Origin: Hylemonella gracilis
GTDB lineage: Bacteria > Pseudomonadota > Gammaproteobacteria > Burkholderiales > Burkholderiaceae_C
DNA: 64,000 nucleotides
Direction of reading: 5' to 3'
Assembly (NCBI RefSeq): GCF_004328645.1
Contig: NZ_CP031395.1
Span: forward strand, 248,001 to 312,000
This document shows, piece by piece, positions 43,005 to 56,255 of the stretch. Each line of letters starts with the position of its first letter. Positions within the stretch are counted from its first letter, which is position 1. The notes below the pieces were generated by a model. It had not been told where the DNA came from. It saw only the letters and a program-made list of their open reading frames with translations, and did not search any database. The translations under genes and the position numbers were made by a program.

Positions 43005-43538
43005 TTACTTCTTCTTGGTTTCCTTGATCACGACCTTCTCATCCGAATAACGGATGCCCTTGCCCTTGTAGGGCTCGGGAGGACGGATCGCGCGGATTTC
43101 GGCGGCGATCTGGCCCACGCGCTGACGATCGGCACCCTTGATGACGATCTCGGTCGGGGCGGGCGTGGCCACCGTGATGCCTTGCGGCATCTGCACGTCC
43201 ACGGGATGGGAGTAACCCACCGACAGATTGAGCTTGGCGCCCTGGGCTTGAGCCTTGTAGCCCACGCCAATCAGAGTCAGCTTCCTCTCGAAGCCCTTGC
43301 TCACACCAAGCACCATGTTGTTCACCAGCTGACGCAGGGTGCCGCTCATGGCATTGGCTTCACGGCTCTCATCGACGGGCGTGAAGCTCAGCTTCCCGCC
43401 TTCGTTGCTCACCTTCACCAGCGCGGACGGCACCAGCGACAACGTGCCGCCGGAACCCTTAACGCTGATCTGGCCTGCCTTGATGGAGACTTCCACGCCG
43501 TTCGGGACGGCGATGGGCATTTTTCCGATACGCGACAT
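43005..43538 (-). CDS. rplF: 50S ribosomal protein L6
   Basis: 177 residues: [22 protein letters not shown] start and the [24 protein letters not shown] tail that contacts the sarcin-ricin loop region. It follows rpsH by 18 bases. Confidence 0.98.
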   Translation of the reverse strand: MSRIGKMPIAVPNGVEVSIKAGQISVKGSGGTLSLVPSALVKVSNEGGKLSFTPVDESREANAMSGTLRQLVNNMVLGVSKGFERKLTLIGVGYKAQAQGAKLNLSVGYSHPVDVQMPQGITVATPAPTEIVIKGADRQRVGQIAAEIRAIRPPEPYKGKGIRYSDEKVVIKETKKK

Positions 43539-43556
43539 TTCAGTGACTCCTCGACA

Positions 43557-43952
43557 TCAGGCCACGTAGCACAGGACTTCGCCACCGACACCGGAGGCGC
43601 GCGCCTTGCGATCCGTCATGACGCCCTTGGGGGTCGTCACGATGGCCACGCCCAGACCATTCTGGACTTGGGGAATGGCATCACGGCCCTTGTAAACACG
43701 CAGGCCAGGACGGCTCACGCGCTCGATGCGCTCAATCACCGGACGACCGGCGTAATACTTCAGCGCGATTTCCAGTTCGGACTTGCCATCCACGGCCTTC
43801 ACTTGGAAGCCGTCGATGTAACCCTCTTCCTTCAACACCTGGGCGATGGCCACCTTCACCTTGGAAGAGGGCACCGACACGGTGGTCTTGGCGACCATCT
43901 GCGCATTGCGAATGCGCGTCAGCAGGTCGGCGATGGGATCACTCATGCTCAT
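43557..43952 (-). CDS. rpsH: 30S ribosomal protein S8
   Basis: 131 residues: [44 protein letters not shown] and the C-terminal [23 protein letters not shown]8 binds helix 21 of 16S rRNA and, in E. coli, represses the spc operon at an rplE leader site. The start used is ATG 43952. Confidence 0.98.
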   Translation of the reverse strand: MSMSDPIADLLTRIRNAQMVAKTTVSVPSSKVKVAIAQVLKEEGYIDGFQVKAVDGKSELEIALKYYAGRPVIERIERVSRPGLRVYKGRDAIPQVQNGLGVAIVTTPKGVMTDRKARASGVGGEVLCYVA

Positions 43953-43967
43953 CTTGAATACTCCTGC

Positions 43968-44273
43968 TTACCAGCTCGCCTTGGTCACGCCAGGGATTTC
44001 ACCGGCGAAGGCCATTTCACGGATCTTGGCGCGGGCCAGGCCAAACTGGCGGAACGTGCCACGCGGACGGCCCGTGATCTCGCAGCGGTTGCGCTGACGC
44101 GTCGGATTGGCGTTGCGCGGCAGCTTCTGCAGATCCAGACGCGCGGCGGCGCGCTCGTCATCGCTCTTCTTGGCATCGCCAATGATGGCCTTGAGTTCCG
44201 CGTACTTCTTGGCGTACTTGGCGACCAGTTTTTCGCGCTTGTTTTCGCGCTCGATCAAAGCTGTTTTAGCCAC
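43968..44273 (-). CDS. rpsN: 30S ribosomal protein S14 (zinc-independent form)
   Basis: 101 residues, the long C-minus type without a zinc-ribbon ([67 protein letters not shown]). Starts eight bases after rplE. Confidence 0.98.
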   Translation of the reverse strand: MAKTALIERENKREKLVAKYAKKYAELKAIIGDAKKSDDERAAARLDLQKLPRNANPTRQRNRCEITGRPRGTFRQFGLARAKIREMAFAGEIPGVTKASW

Positions 44274-44281
44274 GGGTCACC

Positions 44282-44821
44282 TCAGTTCTTGAAGGGGAAT
44301 TTGAAGCCAGCGAGCAGTGCCTTGCACTCTTCGTCGGTCTTGGCCGTCGTCGTGATGCTGATGTTCAGGCCACGCAATGCATCCACCTTGTCGTACTCGA
44401 TCTCAGGGAAGATGATCTGCTCTTTGACGCCGATGTTGTAGTTGCCGCGGCCATCGAAGGCGCGGCCAGAGATACCACGGAAGTCGCGCACGCGCGGCAG
44501 GGCCACGGTGACGAAACGGTCCAGGAATTCGTACATCTGAACACCGCGCAAGGTGACCATGCAGCCGATGGCCTGGCCTTCGCGGATCTTGAAGCCGGCG
44601 ATGGCCTTCTTGGCCTTGGTCACGACGGGCTTCTGACCGGCGATCTTGGTCAGATCACCGACGGCGTTGTCCATGACCTTCTTGTCGGCGACAGCTTCGG
44701 AGACACCCATGTTCAAGGTGATCTTGGTCAGGCGCGGCACCTGCATGGGCGACTTGTAGCCGAACTTCTTGGTCAGTTCGGGAACAACCTTCTCGCGGTA
44801 GATTTCTTGGAAACGAGCCAT
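44282..44821 (-). CDS. rplE: 50S ribosomal protein L5
   Basis: 179 residues with [51 protein letters not shown]5 anchors 5S rRNA and contacts P-site tRNA. Starts 11 bases after rplX. Confidence 0.98.
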   Translation of the reverse strand: MARFQEIYREKVVPELTKKFGYKSPMQVPRLTKITLNMGVSEAVADKKVMDNAVGDLTKIAGQKPVVTKAKKAIAGFKIREGQAIGCMVTLRGVQMYEFLDRFVTVALPRVRDFRGISGRAFDGRGNYNIGVKEQIIFPEIEYDKVDALRGLNISITTTAKTDEECKALLAGFKFPFKN

Positions 44822-44832
44822 GATGAGTACCT

Positions 44833-45153
44833 TTAGGCGACCTTGATTTCTTCGCCGCTGGACTTGTAGACGCGCACGCGCTTGCCATCGGCCAGCAGCT
44901 TGACGCCCACGCGGTCAGCCTTGCCCGTCGCGGCGTTGTAGATCGCCACGTTGGATTGATGGATCGGCATGGACTTCTCCACGATGCCGCCGGTCGTCCC
45001 CTTCACGGGGTTGGGCTTGGTGTGCTTCTTCACCAGGTTCACACCCTCGACCACGACACGTTCGTCGTCCTTGCGCAGCGCGACCTTGCCGCGCTTACCC
45101 TTGTCACGCCCGGCCAGGACGATGACTTCGTCGCCTTTGCGAATCTTGTTCAT
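44833..45153 (-). CDS. rplX: 50S ribosomal protein L24
   Basis: 106 residues with a KOW domain ([22 protein letters not shown]) and [25 protein letters not shown]. It is an early assembly protein near the tunnel exit. Starts 12 bases after rplN. Confidence 0.98.
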   Translation of the reverse strand: MNKIRKGDEVIVLAGRDKGKRGKVALRKDDERVVVEGVNLVKKHTKPNPVKGTTGGIVEKSMPIHQSNVAIYNAATGKADRVGVKLLADGKRVRVYKSSGEEIKVA

Positions 45154-45165
45154 GAGACGAGTCCT

Positions 45166-45534
45166 TCAGAGAACTTCGGGCGCCAGGGACACGATCTTCA
45201 TGAAGCGCTCGTTGCGCAGCTCGCGCGTCACCGGGCCGAAGATGCGGGTGCCAATGGGCTCCAGCTTATTGTTGAGCAGCACGGCGGCATTGCCGTCGAA
45301 CTTCACGAGCGAGCCATCGCCACGGCGAATGCCCTTGGCGGTGCGAACCACAACCGCGCTGTAGACCTCGCCCTTCTTGACGCGGCCGCGCGGAGCAGCT
45401 TCTTTGATGCTCACTTTGATGATGTCGCCGACGCTGGCGTAGCGACGCTTGGAACCGCCGAGCACCTTGATGCACAAAACGGACTTCGCGCCGGTATTGT
45501 CGGCAACTTCCAACCGAGATTCTGTCTGGATCAT
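45166..45534 (-). CDS. rplN: 50S ribosomal protein L14
   Basis: 122 residues: [20 protein letters not shown] start and the L14 signature [30 protein letters not shown]. It is the first gene of the spc operon here. The expected upstream genes of the S10 operon (rpsQ, rpmC, rplP) are absent and glpD lies upstream, so spc is a separate unit with its own promoter. Confidence 0.98.
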   Translation of the reverse strand: MIQTESRLEVADNTGAKSVLCIKVLGGSKRRYASVGDIIKVSIKEAAPRGRVKKGEVYSAVVVRTAKGIRRGDGSLVKFDGNAAVLLNNKLEPIGTRIFGPVTRELRNERFMKIVSLAPEVL

Positions 45535-45735
45535 TTCAATATTCCCAACTTGCACCAACACCGGGTGACGCGACATGCGCCATCCCGTGCCGGACAGTCT
45601 TGGGCCCGTCGTCAACGCCGCACACCACGCGCAACGCCTCTGTTTGGGCAGATGCCAGACTCCTTCGACACCCCGGAATGCATCCGGGACCTCTGCGGGA
45701 TCTGGCGGGAAATCCACCTGATGAATCAGGCAGAG
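45535..45735 (-). promoter_or_regulatory. 5' leader of the spc operon mRNA
   Basis: About 200 bases separate the predicted transcription start from rplN. I see no strong hairpin-U terminator and no convincing leader peptide. A leader this long may hold an autoregulatory ribosomal-protein binding structure. The stretch has no gene of its own. Confidence 0.45.
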
Positions 45736-45741
45736 CCGGCG

Positions 45742-45770
45742 ATTATGCACGAGATTTAAAGCTGCGTCAA
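45742..45770 (-). promoter_or_regulatory. Near-consensus sigma70 promoter of the spc operon
   Basis: On the minus strand TTGACG, a 17-base spacer and CATAAT fit consensus -35 and -10 elements closely, with an AT-rich spacer. It lies between the glpD 3' end and rplN and points at rplN, so it most likely drives the whole ribosomal operon, supporting its split from S10. Confidence 0.75.
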
Positions 45771-45835
45771 ACCCCCAACCGGCCCAGCACCCCGGAAGCG
45801 CGCCGGGACCCGTCCGCTCGCCCCGTCCCTGGCGC

Positions 45836-47433
45836 TCAGACAGGCCAATCGCGATAGCTCTGGGCCAAAGCCTCGAACGCCGCCAGCTGGGGATCGCCCC
45901 CCGTCTCTTGCGCCAGGATGCGCGCCACACGAGGTGCCACACAAGCCGCCAACTCTGCGTCCAGGAATAGCAAGCGGGAGCGCCTGGCAAGGACATCTTC
46001 GACAGTCAGCGCATACTCATTTCTTGCCGCAAAACGGACCATGGCCTCGGTCAAACCAGGCGCCAGAGCCTCGTCCGCGCCCGGCAGGTCGGCCAGTGTG
46101 GCAGCCTCCAAACCATACAGATGCGGGCCGGGTGCGGCGGCCACACCCGGTCCGTGGGCGGATTGCGGCGGCGGTGCGCCAACCAGGCGCAAGGAAGCGC
46201 TGACCCCCGCGGAGCGGCGCTGCGGGAGCAATCCCGACGCGACGCAACGCGCGAGCACGTCCTCGGCCATCGCCCGGTACGTCGTCCACTTGCCACCTGT
46301 TACCGTCACCAGCCCGCTGGCTGCCTGCAGCACCGTGTGCTCACGACTCAGGCTGCCGGTGTCGGAGTCATCCCCGACGGGCCGCACCAGGGGCCGCAAG
46401 CCCACCCAGATGCTCAGCACATCGGCGCGCGTGGGCGGACGCACGAGGTAGCGCGCCGCCTCGCCGAGGATGAAGTCAAGTTCGGAGCGCAAGGGTCGGG
46501 GCTCACGCGGCAGGTCTCGTCGAGGCGTGTCGGTGGTTCCGAGCACCAGCTTGCCCAGCCAGGGCACGGCAAACAGGACTCGCCCATCCGCCGTCTTGGG
46601 CACCAGCAGTGCGTGCTCACCCGGCAGGAAAGAGCGGTCCACCACCACATGCACCCCCTGGCTCGGCGCCACCATCGGCGTCACCGTCTTGCCTTGCGCA
46701 CTGCCGTCCATCTGGCGCAGGTCGTCCACCCAGACGCCCGTGGCGTTGACCACGCAACGCGCCCGCACCTCGTACGACAGCCCCCGATGGCATCACGACA
46801 ACGCAGACCCGTCACACGCCCGCTGTCATGCCGCAACTCGGTGACCGGGCAGTAGTTCAGCAGCAAGGCACCTTCGCGCGCCGCCGTGCGCGCCAGCGCC
46901 AGCGCCAGACGCGCGTCGTCAAACTGACCATCCCAGTACTGCACACCGCCGCTCAGACCGGTCGGTTGCAGGCGGGGCAAGGCGGCCAAGGTGTCTCGCC
47001 GGCCCAGGAAACGCGTCGGGCCCAGGCCCGCCTGACCGGCCAGCAGGTCATAGAGCTTGAGGCCGATGCCATAAAACGGCGTCTGCCACCAAGCGTAGGA
47101 CGGCATGATGAACGACAAACGGGACGCCAGGTGCGGCGCATTGGCCAGCACCGTGCTGCGTTCATGCAAGGCCTCGCGCACCAGGGCGACATTGCCCTGG
47201 GCCAAGTAGCGCACGCCACCATGGAGCAGCTTGGTGGAGCGCGACGACGTGCCGCCGGCGAAGTCGTGCGACTCCAGCAGCACGACCGAATAACCGCGCG
47301 CGGCGGCGTCGAGCGCCACCCCCAGGCCGGTGGCACCGCCACCGACCACGGCCAGGTCCCAGGTGGTGGGCTCGGCCAAGCGTCCTAGCAGTTGGGGGCG
47401 CGAACTGGCATTCGGAAGTACAGACTCACTCAT
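45836..47433 (-). pseudogene. glpD: Glycerol-3-phosphate dehydrogenase, split by a one-base frameshift
   Basis: The N-terminal frame (start ATG 47433) carries the FAD-binding VVGGGATGLGVALDAAARGYSVVLLE and GTSSRSTKLLHGGVRYLAQG. After the C5 run at 46781-46785 (G5 on the coding strand) it goes out of frame, while the next frame continues SYEVRARCVVNATGVWVDDL to the C-terminus with GGKWTTYRAMAEDVLAR. The span of 1598 bases lacks one base; with it, a normal protein of 532 residues results. The enzyme oxidises sn-glycerol-3-phosphate to dihydroxyacetone phosphate at the membrane. A missing base in a homopolymer argues for a sequencing error rather than decay. It is the last gene of the leftward glp transcript. 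Confidence 0.85.
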
Positions 47434-47553
47434 ATCTTTAAAACATTGCAGGGATCCAAGGCCCCGGATCATCCCTCAATCCCGACCTCCTGGACCCCAC
47501 TGCCAGGTAGCACAGGGCTGGCGTCCGGTCATTCGCGCGCCAACCCCCATGCA

Positions 47554-49284
<1,731 letters not shown>

Positions 49285-49368
49285 GTCTGTCTCCTCGTTA
49301 TCACTTCCCCTGGAGGTTCACGATCACGTCCGACGCAGGGGAAGCTTGGCGTCGGACGAAAACAGCGA

Positions 49369-49677
49369 TCAGCCTTTGCGCATGACCAGCAGCAACAGCA
49401 ACATCGACAGCACGAAGCTGAACCAGACGGACGGCTCGGACGGCAGATCCAGCCACTCCGCCAGCTTGCCGCTGATGCCCACGAAGGCCAGGTTCACGTA
49501 GGCCGCCAGCAACAGCCCGATGAAGAGGCGGTCGCCGCGCGTGGTCTCCAGCGGAAGAAAGCCCCGGCGCCGTGTCGTCGGCGAGCGGATTTCCCACACC
49601 GTCATGCCCAGCAACAGCAGGACGATGGCGATGAAAAAAACCGCCACGGGCAGGGTCCAGGCCATCCAGTCAAACAT
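49369..49677 (-). CDS. glpU: GlpU-type small integral membrane protein (DUF2160)
   Basis: A 102-residue membrane protein with three hydrophobic helices (WTLPVAVFFIAIVLLLLGMTVWE, RLFIGLLLAAYVNLAFVG, SVWFSFVLSMLLLLLVM). This small DUF2160 protein accompanies the glycerol ABC transporter in rhizobia and Burkholderiales; its exact task is unknown, possibly stabilising the permease. ATG 49677 is chosen; longer upstream frames run into a repeat. Confidence 0.85.
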   Translation of the reverse strand: MFDWMAWTLPVAVFFIAIVLLLLGMTVWEIRSPTTRRRGFLPLETTRGDRLFIGLLLAAYVNLAFVGISGKLAEWLDLPSEPSVWFSFVLSMLLLLLVMRKG

Positions 49678-49828
49678 ACGCACCCCCCTGTGCGCCTGCG
49701 GCGCTTCCCCCCGGGGGGACATCGCCAGTGGCCTGGCAAAGCCAGTTCCACGGCGATCGCTGGCTTTTTCTGCGGCACGCGATCGCAGGCTGTTGAACGC
49801 AGGTCGAGGCGATCGGATTGAGCGTCAT
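49670..49828 (-). CDS. Possible 52-residue repeat-derived small protein
   Basis: An ATG at 49828 follows a strong GGAGG ribosome binding site by seven bases, and the frame runs 52 residues (MTLNPIASTCVQQPAIACRR onward, ending GGSAAGAQGGAYV) to overlap the glpU start by eight bases. Most of it is read from a GC-rich intergenic repeat, and I know no family. It could be a translated coupling peptide or a chance frame with a good ribosome binding site. Weak support. Confidence 0.3.
   Translation of the reverse strand: MTLNPIASTCVQQPAIACRRKSQRSPWNWLCQATGDVPPGGSAAGAQGGAYV
49681..49775. repeat. Comamonadaceae-type GC-rich intergenic repeat
   Basis: The stretch contains CCCCCC/GGGGGG back to back (49707-49718), CTGGC-AAA-GCCAG (49733-49745) and flanking half-repeats. 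From memory, this kind of sequence (CGCTTCCCCCCGGGGGGAC, then CAGTGGCCTGGCAAAGCCAG) recurs between genes across Comamonadaceae. Only one copy is present in this window, so the claim rests on recall. Confidence 0.55.
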
Positions 49829-49844
49829 GGTCGTTCCTCCGGGC

Positions 49845-50649
49845 TCACACCCGTCCCATCGCGAAACCCTTCGCGATGTAATGCCGAACAAACCAGATCA
49901 CGATGGCGCCCGGCACGATGGTCAGCACGCCGGCGGCCGCCAGCGTGGCCCAGTCCATGCCCGACGCGGACACCGTGCGCGTCATCGTGGCCACGATGGG
50001 CTTGGCATTGACGCTGGTCAGCGTGCGCGCCAGCAACAACTCCACCCAGCTGAACATGAAGCAGAAAAAGGCCGCCACGCCGACACCGGCCTTGATCAGC
50101 GGCAGAAAAATGGTCAAAAAGAAGCGCGGAAAGCTGTAGCCATCGATGTAAGCCGTCTCGTCGATCTCGCGCGGGATACCGCTCATGAAGCCTTCCAGGA
50201 TCCAGACCGCCAGGGGCACGTTGAACAGCAGGTGCGCCAGTGCCACCGCGATGTGCGTGTCCATCAGTCCCACCGTGGTGTAGAGCTGAAAGAAAGGCAG
50301 CAGAAACACCGCCGGCGGGGTCATGCGGTTGGTGAGCAGCCAGAAGAACACATGCCGGTCGCCCAGGAACTGGTAGCGCGAGAAGGCATAGGCCGCGGGC
50401 AGGGCCACGGTGACGGAAATCACCGTGTTGATGAAGACGTAGATCAGGCTATTGATGTAGCCCGAATACCAGGACGGATCGGTGAAGATCGTTGCGTAGT
50501 TCGCGAAGGTGAAGTCGCGCGGGAAGAAGGAGAAGCTCGACAGAATTTCCTGGTTGGTCTTGAAGCTCATGTTGACCATCCAGTAGATGGGCAAGACCGC
50601 GAACACCAGATAAACGATCAGAAAGATCGTGCGCTTGCGCAGTCGAGGC

Positions 50650-50657
<8 letters not shown>
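49845..50657 (-). CDS. glpQ: GlpQ-type ABC transporter permease
   Basis: A 270-residue inner-membrane permease (MalG/UgpE type) with six helices. The coupling loop motif is EGFMSGIPREIDETAYIDGYSFPRFFLTIFLPLIKAG. Together with GlpP it forms the glycerol channel. It overlaps the glpP stop by eight bases. Confidence 0.92.
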
Positions 50658-51542
<885 letters not shown>

Positions 51543-51546
<4 letters not shown>

Positions 51547-52625
51547 GGCACCAGTTCCTCCTGAACGTAAAAACAGGTGTGCTCGCCCAGCAACTGCAGC
51601 CAGAGCGTGCCGCCCGGCGGCGGTGGGGGCGGCGACTCGATGGCGAGCCGCACCTTGAGCAGCTGCCCCCCGGTCAATTCAACCGTCAGCATCAGGTGCG
51701 TGCCCACGTCCTGCACCTGGCGTACCCGGGCAGGCACGGCTCCCACGGCACCGGCTGCGGCCACGGTCAGGTACTCCGGCCGGATGCCCACCTTCACCGG
51801 CCCCTGCGGCAGCCCCCGCGCAGACGGCAACGACAGGGTCTGGCCGGCGAGCAACAACTCCGTGCCTCGCACCTCGGCGGCGACGAAGTTCATGCCCGGC
51901 GAGCCGATGAAATGGCCGACAAAAGTGTGTTGGGGTCGCTCGAACAGGGCGTCGGCCGGTCCTACCTGCACCGCCTTGCCGCGGGTCATCACCACCACCT
52001 GGTCGGCGAAGGTCAAGGCCTCCACCTGGTCATGCGTCACGTAGATCAGCGTCAGCTTGAGTTCGTGGTGAATCTGCTTGAGCTTGCGGCGCAACTGCCA
52101 TTTGAGATGGGGGTCGATCACCGTCAGCGGCTCGTCGAACAGGACGGCCGACACGTCGGGGCGGACCAGCCCCCGACCGAGTGAGATTTTCTGCTTGGCG
52201 TCCGCGGACAGGCCGGCCGCGCGGCGGTTGAGCTGGCCGCTCAGGTCCAGCATCTCGGCGATCTCGCCAACCCGCTGGCGGATCTGCTCGCGCGGCACCC
52301 CGCGGTTGCGCAGCGGGAAGGCCAGGTTCTCGGCCACGGTCATCGTGTCGTAGATCACCGGGAACTGGAAGACCTGCGCGATGTTGCGCTCTTGCGGGCT
52401 GGCACGGGTCACCTCCCGACCGTCGAAGAGCACCTTGCCCTGCGACGGCACCAGCAGCCCGGACATGATGTTGAGCATGGTGGTTTTGCCACAGCCGGAG
52501 GGACCCAGCAAGGCGTAGGCACCACCATCCTGGAACACCATGTGCAGCGGCAGCAAGGCGTAGTCACTGTCTTGCCGGGGGTCCGGCCGATAGGCATGCG
52601 CCAAATCCAATTCGATGCGTGCCAT
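51543..52625 (-). CDS. glpT: GlpT-type ABC transporter ATPase
   Basis: A 360-residue ATPase with GPSGCGKTT Walker A (41-49), Walker B LFDEP with Glu165, and an intact switch His198 (YVTHDQ), followed by a TOBE-type regulatory domain. The signature motif is degenerate: LSADAKQK (139-146) where LSGGQ is expected. GlpT in this family pairs with GlpS. The symbol follows rhizobial GlpSTPQUV and is not the E. coli GlpT antiporter. ATG 52625 starts one base after the glpS stop. Confidence 0.92.
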
Positions 52626-52626
52626 C

Positions 52627-53703
52627 TCAGTGGCCCTGGGCTCGTTGCGGCGCGATGCACAGATCACCCGCCGCATCGAAGAGATAGGCCTGCGCTGCGC
52701 TGAAGTACACGGTCAGCGCGGCACCCAACTCGAAGTAATGCACGCCGGTGAGCTGCATCACCAGCTCACCGACCTGGGTCGCCACATGCACATAGGTGTC
52801 GGAGCCTGAGATCTCCGCCAGTTCCAATCGCCCCGGCAAGGCGACGTCGCCCTCGCGCGGCACCACCCGCAAGGCGCTGGCGCGCAACCCCATGGTGACG
52901 GCTCCCGCCGGCCGTTCAGCGGGCAAGGCGAACGCAAAGCCCGGGCCGCCTCGCAGGCGCAGGCCTTCGGCCGTGACATCCGCCATGAGCAGATTCATGG
53001 GCGGATCACTGAAGGCACGGGCCACCCGCAGGGAGCACGGGCGGTGAAAGACCTCGACCGTGGGCCCGTATTGCAGCAGTTCGCCCTGGTCGAGCACCGC
53101 CGTGTGGCCGCCCAGCAGCAAGGCTTCCGCGGGTTCGGTCGTGGCGTACACCACGGTCGAGCCCTCCGAGGCGAAGAGTTGGCTCAGCTCCTCCCGCAAC
53201 TCCTCGCGCAGCTTGTAGTCCAGGTTGACCAGGGGCTCGTCCAGCAGCATCAAGGGCGCCTGCTTGGCCAGGGCGCGGGCCAGGGCCACGCGCTGTTGCT
53301 GGCCCCCCGACAGCTCGGCGGGCAGGCGGTCCAGAAAAGGTTCGATGTGCAGCTTGGCCGCCAGTTCGCGCACCCGCGCGTCCACGCCCGTCTGCTTGCG
53401 CAAGCGCAGGGGCGAGGCAATGTTGCGCGCCACGGTCATGGACGGGTAGTTGATGAACTGCTGGTACACCATGGACACGTCCCGCTTGCGCACCGGCACA
53501 CCGGTCACGTCCCGCTCGTCCACCAGCACCCGTCCGGCAGTCGGTGCGTCCAGGCCGGCCATCAGCCGCATCAGGCTGGTCTTGCCCGCCTGCGTCGCGC
53601 CCAGCAACACCGTCACCGCGCCGCTGCGCAAGGCCAGGCTCATGGGTCTGAGCCAGGTCTCGGCGCCCACGTTCTTGCCGATGCCATCCAGTACCAGCCG
53701 CAT
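52627..53703 (-). CDS. glpS: GlpS-type ABC transporter ATPase
   Basis: A 358-residue ATPase with Walker A GATQAGKT (35-42), canonical signature LSGGQQQR (131-138), Walker B LLDEP with Glu156 and a TOBE-type domain. The switch histidine is absent: the motif reads YATTEPAE, with Thr189 where YVTHD has His. Since GlpT has a degenerate signature and an intact His, the heterodimer should have one complete and one defective ATP site. ATG 53703 is the first gene of the leftward glp operon. Confidence 0.92.
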   Translation of the reverse strand: MRLVLDGIGKNVGAETWLRPMSLALRSGAVTVLLGATQAGKTSLMRLMAGLDAPTAGRVLVDERDVTGVPVRKRDVSMVYQQFINYPSMTVARNIASPLRLRKQTGVDARVRELAAKLHIEPFLDRLPAELSGGQQQRVALARALAKQAPLMLLDEPLVNLDYKLREELREELSQLFASEGSTVVYATTEPAEALLLGGHTAVLDQGELLQYGPTVEVFHRPCSLRVARAFSDPPMNLLMADVTAEGLRLRGGPGFAFALPAERPAGAVTMGLRASALRVVPREGDVALPGRLELAEISGSDTYVHVATQVGELVMQLTGVHYFELGAALTVYFSAAQAYLFDAAGDLCIAPQRAQGH

Positions 53704-53884
53704 CCCGCACCCTTTCATGAAATGAAGGAGGTCCGTCCCGGCACCCGACGCTGAGCAAGGCTGCCGGCAACTGTTCGCAATTTTTCGATTGTTATTCTTT
53801 TGTTTTCGTTTTCCGTACAGGTTTTCCCTGGAGCCATTCCTTTTCGCTCGTTTATAGTGGCCCGCTCGACATTGAGCGACCCGC
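53704..53884. promoter_or_regulatory. Divergent glpS/glpR control region
   Basis: A 181-base AT-rich region with TTCG at 53774, 53784 and 53805 (spaced by 10 and 21 bases, about one and two helical turns) and again at 53843. CAAT (53778-53781) and ATTG (53788-53791) form a small dyad. TTCG-rich repeats are the usual recognition pattern for DeoR/GlpR repressors, so this is the likely GlpR operator. TTTATAGT near 53850 may be the glpR -10. Confidence 0.5.
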
Positions 53885-54652
53885 ATGGAGAACCACAATC
53901 CCCGTCAGCTGCGACTGATCGAGTTCGTGCGCACGCGCGGCTCGGCCACGGTGGAACAACTGGCCGAGGAATTGGGCGTGACCTTGCAGACCGTGCGGCG
54001 CGACATCCAGCGGCTGGCCGAGACGGGCGCGCTCACGCGCTTTCACGGTGGCGCCCGGGTCCCCAGTTCGACCACCGAGAACATCGCCCATCAGCAGCGC
54101 CAGCAGTTGCATGCGCAGGGCAAGGCGCGCATCGCGCGTGCCGTCGCGCGGCAGGTGCCCAATGGCTGCTCGCTCATCCTGAACATCGGTACCACCACCG
54201 AGGCCATTGCCCAGGCCCTGTTGCAGCACACGGGCTTGCGCGTGATCACCAACAACCTCAACGTGGCCCACATCCTGTGTGGCAACCCGAGCTTCGAGAT
54301 CATCGTGGCCGGCGGCGTGGTGCGCCCCCGGGACCGCGGCATCGTGGGCGAGGCGGCCGTGGACTTCATCCGCCAGTTCAAGGTCGACATCGCGCTGATC
54401 GGGATTTCTGCGATCGAAGCCGATGGCTCGCTGCGCGATTACGATTACCGGGAAGTCAAGGTGGCCCAGACCATCATCGCGCAGTCGCGCGAGGTCTGGC
54501 TGGCCGCCGACACCAGCAAGTTCAACCGCCCGGCCATGGTCCAGGTCGCGACCCTGTCGCAGATCGATCGGCTGTTCACCGACGCAGAACCCCCCGCCCC
54601 TTTTCCCTCGCTGCTGAACGATGCGGACATCCGCCTGGAAGTCTGCACCTGA
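53885..54652 (+). CDS. glpR: GlpR DeoR-family repressor
   Basis: A 255-residue repressor. The N-terminal HTH ([44 protein letters not shown]) and sugar-phosphate isomerase-like domain ([52 protein letters not shown]) fit GlpR, which binds glycerol-3-phosphate. It lies divergently next to the transporter operon and directly upstream of glpK, as in rhizobia and Pseudomonas. Confidence 0.93.
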   Translation: MENHNPRQLRLIEFVRTRGSATVEQLAEELGVTLQTVRRDIQRLAETGALTRFHGGARVPSSTTENIAHQQRQQLHAQGKARIARAVARQVPNGCSLILNIGTTTEAIAQALLQHTGLRVITNNLNVAHILCGNPSFEIIVAGGVVRPRDRGIVGEAAVDFIRQFKVDIALIGISAIEADGSLRDYDYREVKVAQTIIAQSREVWLAADTSKFNRPAMVQVATLSQIDRLFTDAEPPAPFPSLLNDADIRLEVCT

Positions 54653-54683
54653 TCCACCCTCTTCTGTAAGACGCGATCCGCCC

Positions 54684-56177
54684 ATGACCTACCTGTTGGC
54701 ACTCGACCAAGGCACTTCCAGCTCCCGCAGCATCGTCTTCAACGAACGGGGACAGATCGTCGCGCTCGCGCAGCAGGAACTGCCGCAGATCTATCCGCAA
54801 CCCGGCTGGGTCGAGCACGACCCCATGCAGATCTGGCAGACCCAGCTCGCGACCGCGCGCGACGTGCTGCGCCAGGCGGGCATCAGCGCCTCGGCGGTGC
54901 ACGCCATCGGCATCACCAACCAGCGCGAGACCACGGTGGTCTGGAACCGCAAGACCGGGCTGCCCATCCACCACGCCATCGTCTGGCAGGACCGCCGCGC
55001 GGAACCGGCCTGCGCGCGGCTGCGCGAGCAGGGCCACGCGCCGCTGATCCACGCGCGCACGGGGCTGCTGGTCGACGCCTATTTCTCGGGCATGAAGCTG
55101 CAGTGGATCCTTGACCAGGTGCCCGGCGCGCGGCAGCAGGCCTTGGCCGGTGAACTGGCCTTCGGCACCGTGGACAGTTGGCTGATGTGGCAACTGACGG
55201 GCGGCGCCGTCCATGCGACCGACGTGAGCAACGCCTCGCGCACCATGCTGTTCAATGTGCACAGCAATCGTTGGGACCCGGAGTTACTGGCCCTGCTCGA
55301 CATCCCGCCGCAGCTCATGCCTGAAGTCCATCCCTCCAGCGCCGACTTCGGCCAAGTCCGGGCCGAGCTGCTGGGGCACGCGATCCGCATCGGCGGCGTG
55401 GCCGGTGACCAGCAAAGCGCCCTCTTCGGCCAGGCCTGTTTCCGCGCGGGCATGGCCAAGAACACTTATGGCACCGGCTGCTTCATGCTGATGCACACCG
55501 GCACCACCTTCCAGGCCTCCAGCAACGGCTTGCTGACCACCAGCGCGGCCCAGGTCAGCCGCCAGACCGAATACGCCATCGAGGGCAGCGTCTTCGTCGG
55601 CGGCGCGGTGGTGCAGTGGCTGCGTGATGGGCTGCACGCCATCAAGGCCAGCAGCGAAGTGCAAAGCCTGGCGGAAAGCGTGCCCGACGCCGGTGGCGTG
55701 ATCCTGGTGCCCGCCTTCACCGGCCTGGGCGCGCCCTACTGGAACGCCGAGGCACGCGGCCTCATCACCGGGCTGACGCGTGGCACGACACTCGCCCACA
55801 TCGCGCGCGCCGCGCTGGAAAGCATCGCCTTCCAGAGCACGGCGCTGCTGGAGGCCATGAGCCGGGACGCCGTGGCCGCGGGCGGCAGCGCCGTCAGCGA
55901 ACTGCGCGTGGACGGCGGTGCCTGCGCCAATGACCTGCTGATGCAGATCCAGGCGGACCTGCTGGGCATTCCGGTGGTGCGGCCCGAAGTCATCGAGACC
56001 ACCGCCCTGGGGGCCGCCTACCTGGCGGGCCTGAGCACCGGCCTGTATGCCGGCACGGACGAACTGAGCCAGCTCTGGCGCGCCGAGCGCACCTTCCTGC
56101 CCACGCTGGGGCGGGCGCAGGCCCGTGCCCGCATGGACCAGTGGGAACACGCGGTGCGCCAGGCGACCGCGGACTGA
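54684..56177 (+). CDS. glpK: Glycerol kinase
   Basis: A 497-residue FGGY kinase with [70 protein letters not shown] and [16 protein letters not shown], all typical of GlpK. It phosphorylates glycerol with ATP, trapping it for GlpD. The ATG at 54684 lies 31 bases after glpR. It is the same strand as glpR and probably co-transcribed. Confidence 0.96.
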   Translation: MTYLLALDQGTSSSRSIVFNERGQIVALAQQELPQIYPQPGWVEHDPMQIWQTQLATARDVLRQAGISASAVHAIGITNQRETTVVWNRKTGLPIHHAIVWQDRRAEPACARLREQGHAPLIHARTGLLVDAYFSGMKLQWILDQVPGARQQALAGELAFGTVDSWLMWQLTGGAVHATDVSNASRTMLFNVHSNRWDPELLALLDIPPQLMPEVHPSSADFGQVRAELLGHAIRIGGVAGDQQSALFGQACFRAGMAKNTYGTGCFMLMHTGTTFQASSNGLLTTSAAQVSRQTEYAIEGSVFVGGAVVQWLRDGLHAIKASSEVQSLAESVPDAGGVILVPAFTGLGAPYWNAEARGLITGLTRGTTLAHIARAALESIAFQSTALLEAMSRDAVAAGGSAVSELRVDGGACANDLLMQIQADLLGIPVVRPEVIETTALGAAYLAGLSTGLYAGTDELSQLWRAERTFLPTLGRAQARARMDQWEHAVRQATAD

Positions 56178-56255
56178 TGCCGCGCCGCTGCGGCGACAAT
56201 CCTTCTTTTTGAACCGGCCTGCGCGCGCCAGGCCCTGCCCAGAAGGAAGCACCGG

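Noticed and set aside
45166..45996. 276-residue version of L14 starting at 45996
   Set aside because: The real L14 start [10 protein letters not shown] is at 45534. The extension crosses the spc promoter and the glpD end.
45836..47472. Two separate genes for the two halves of glpD
   Set aside because: Each half holds complementary parts of one family, the junction is a homopolymer run, and one added base joins them into a normal-length protein.
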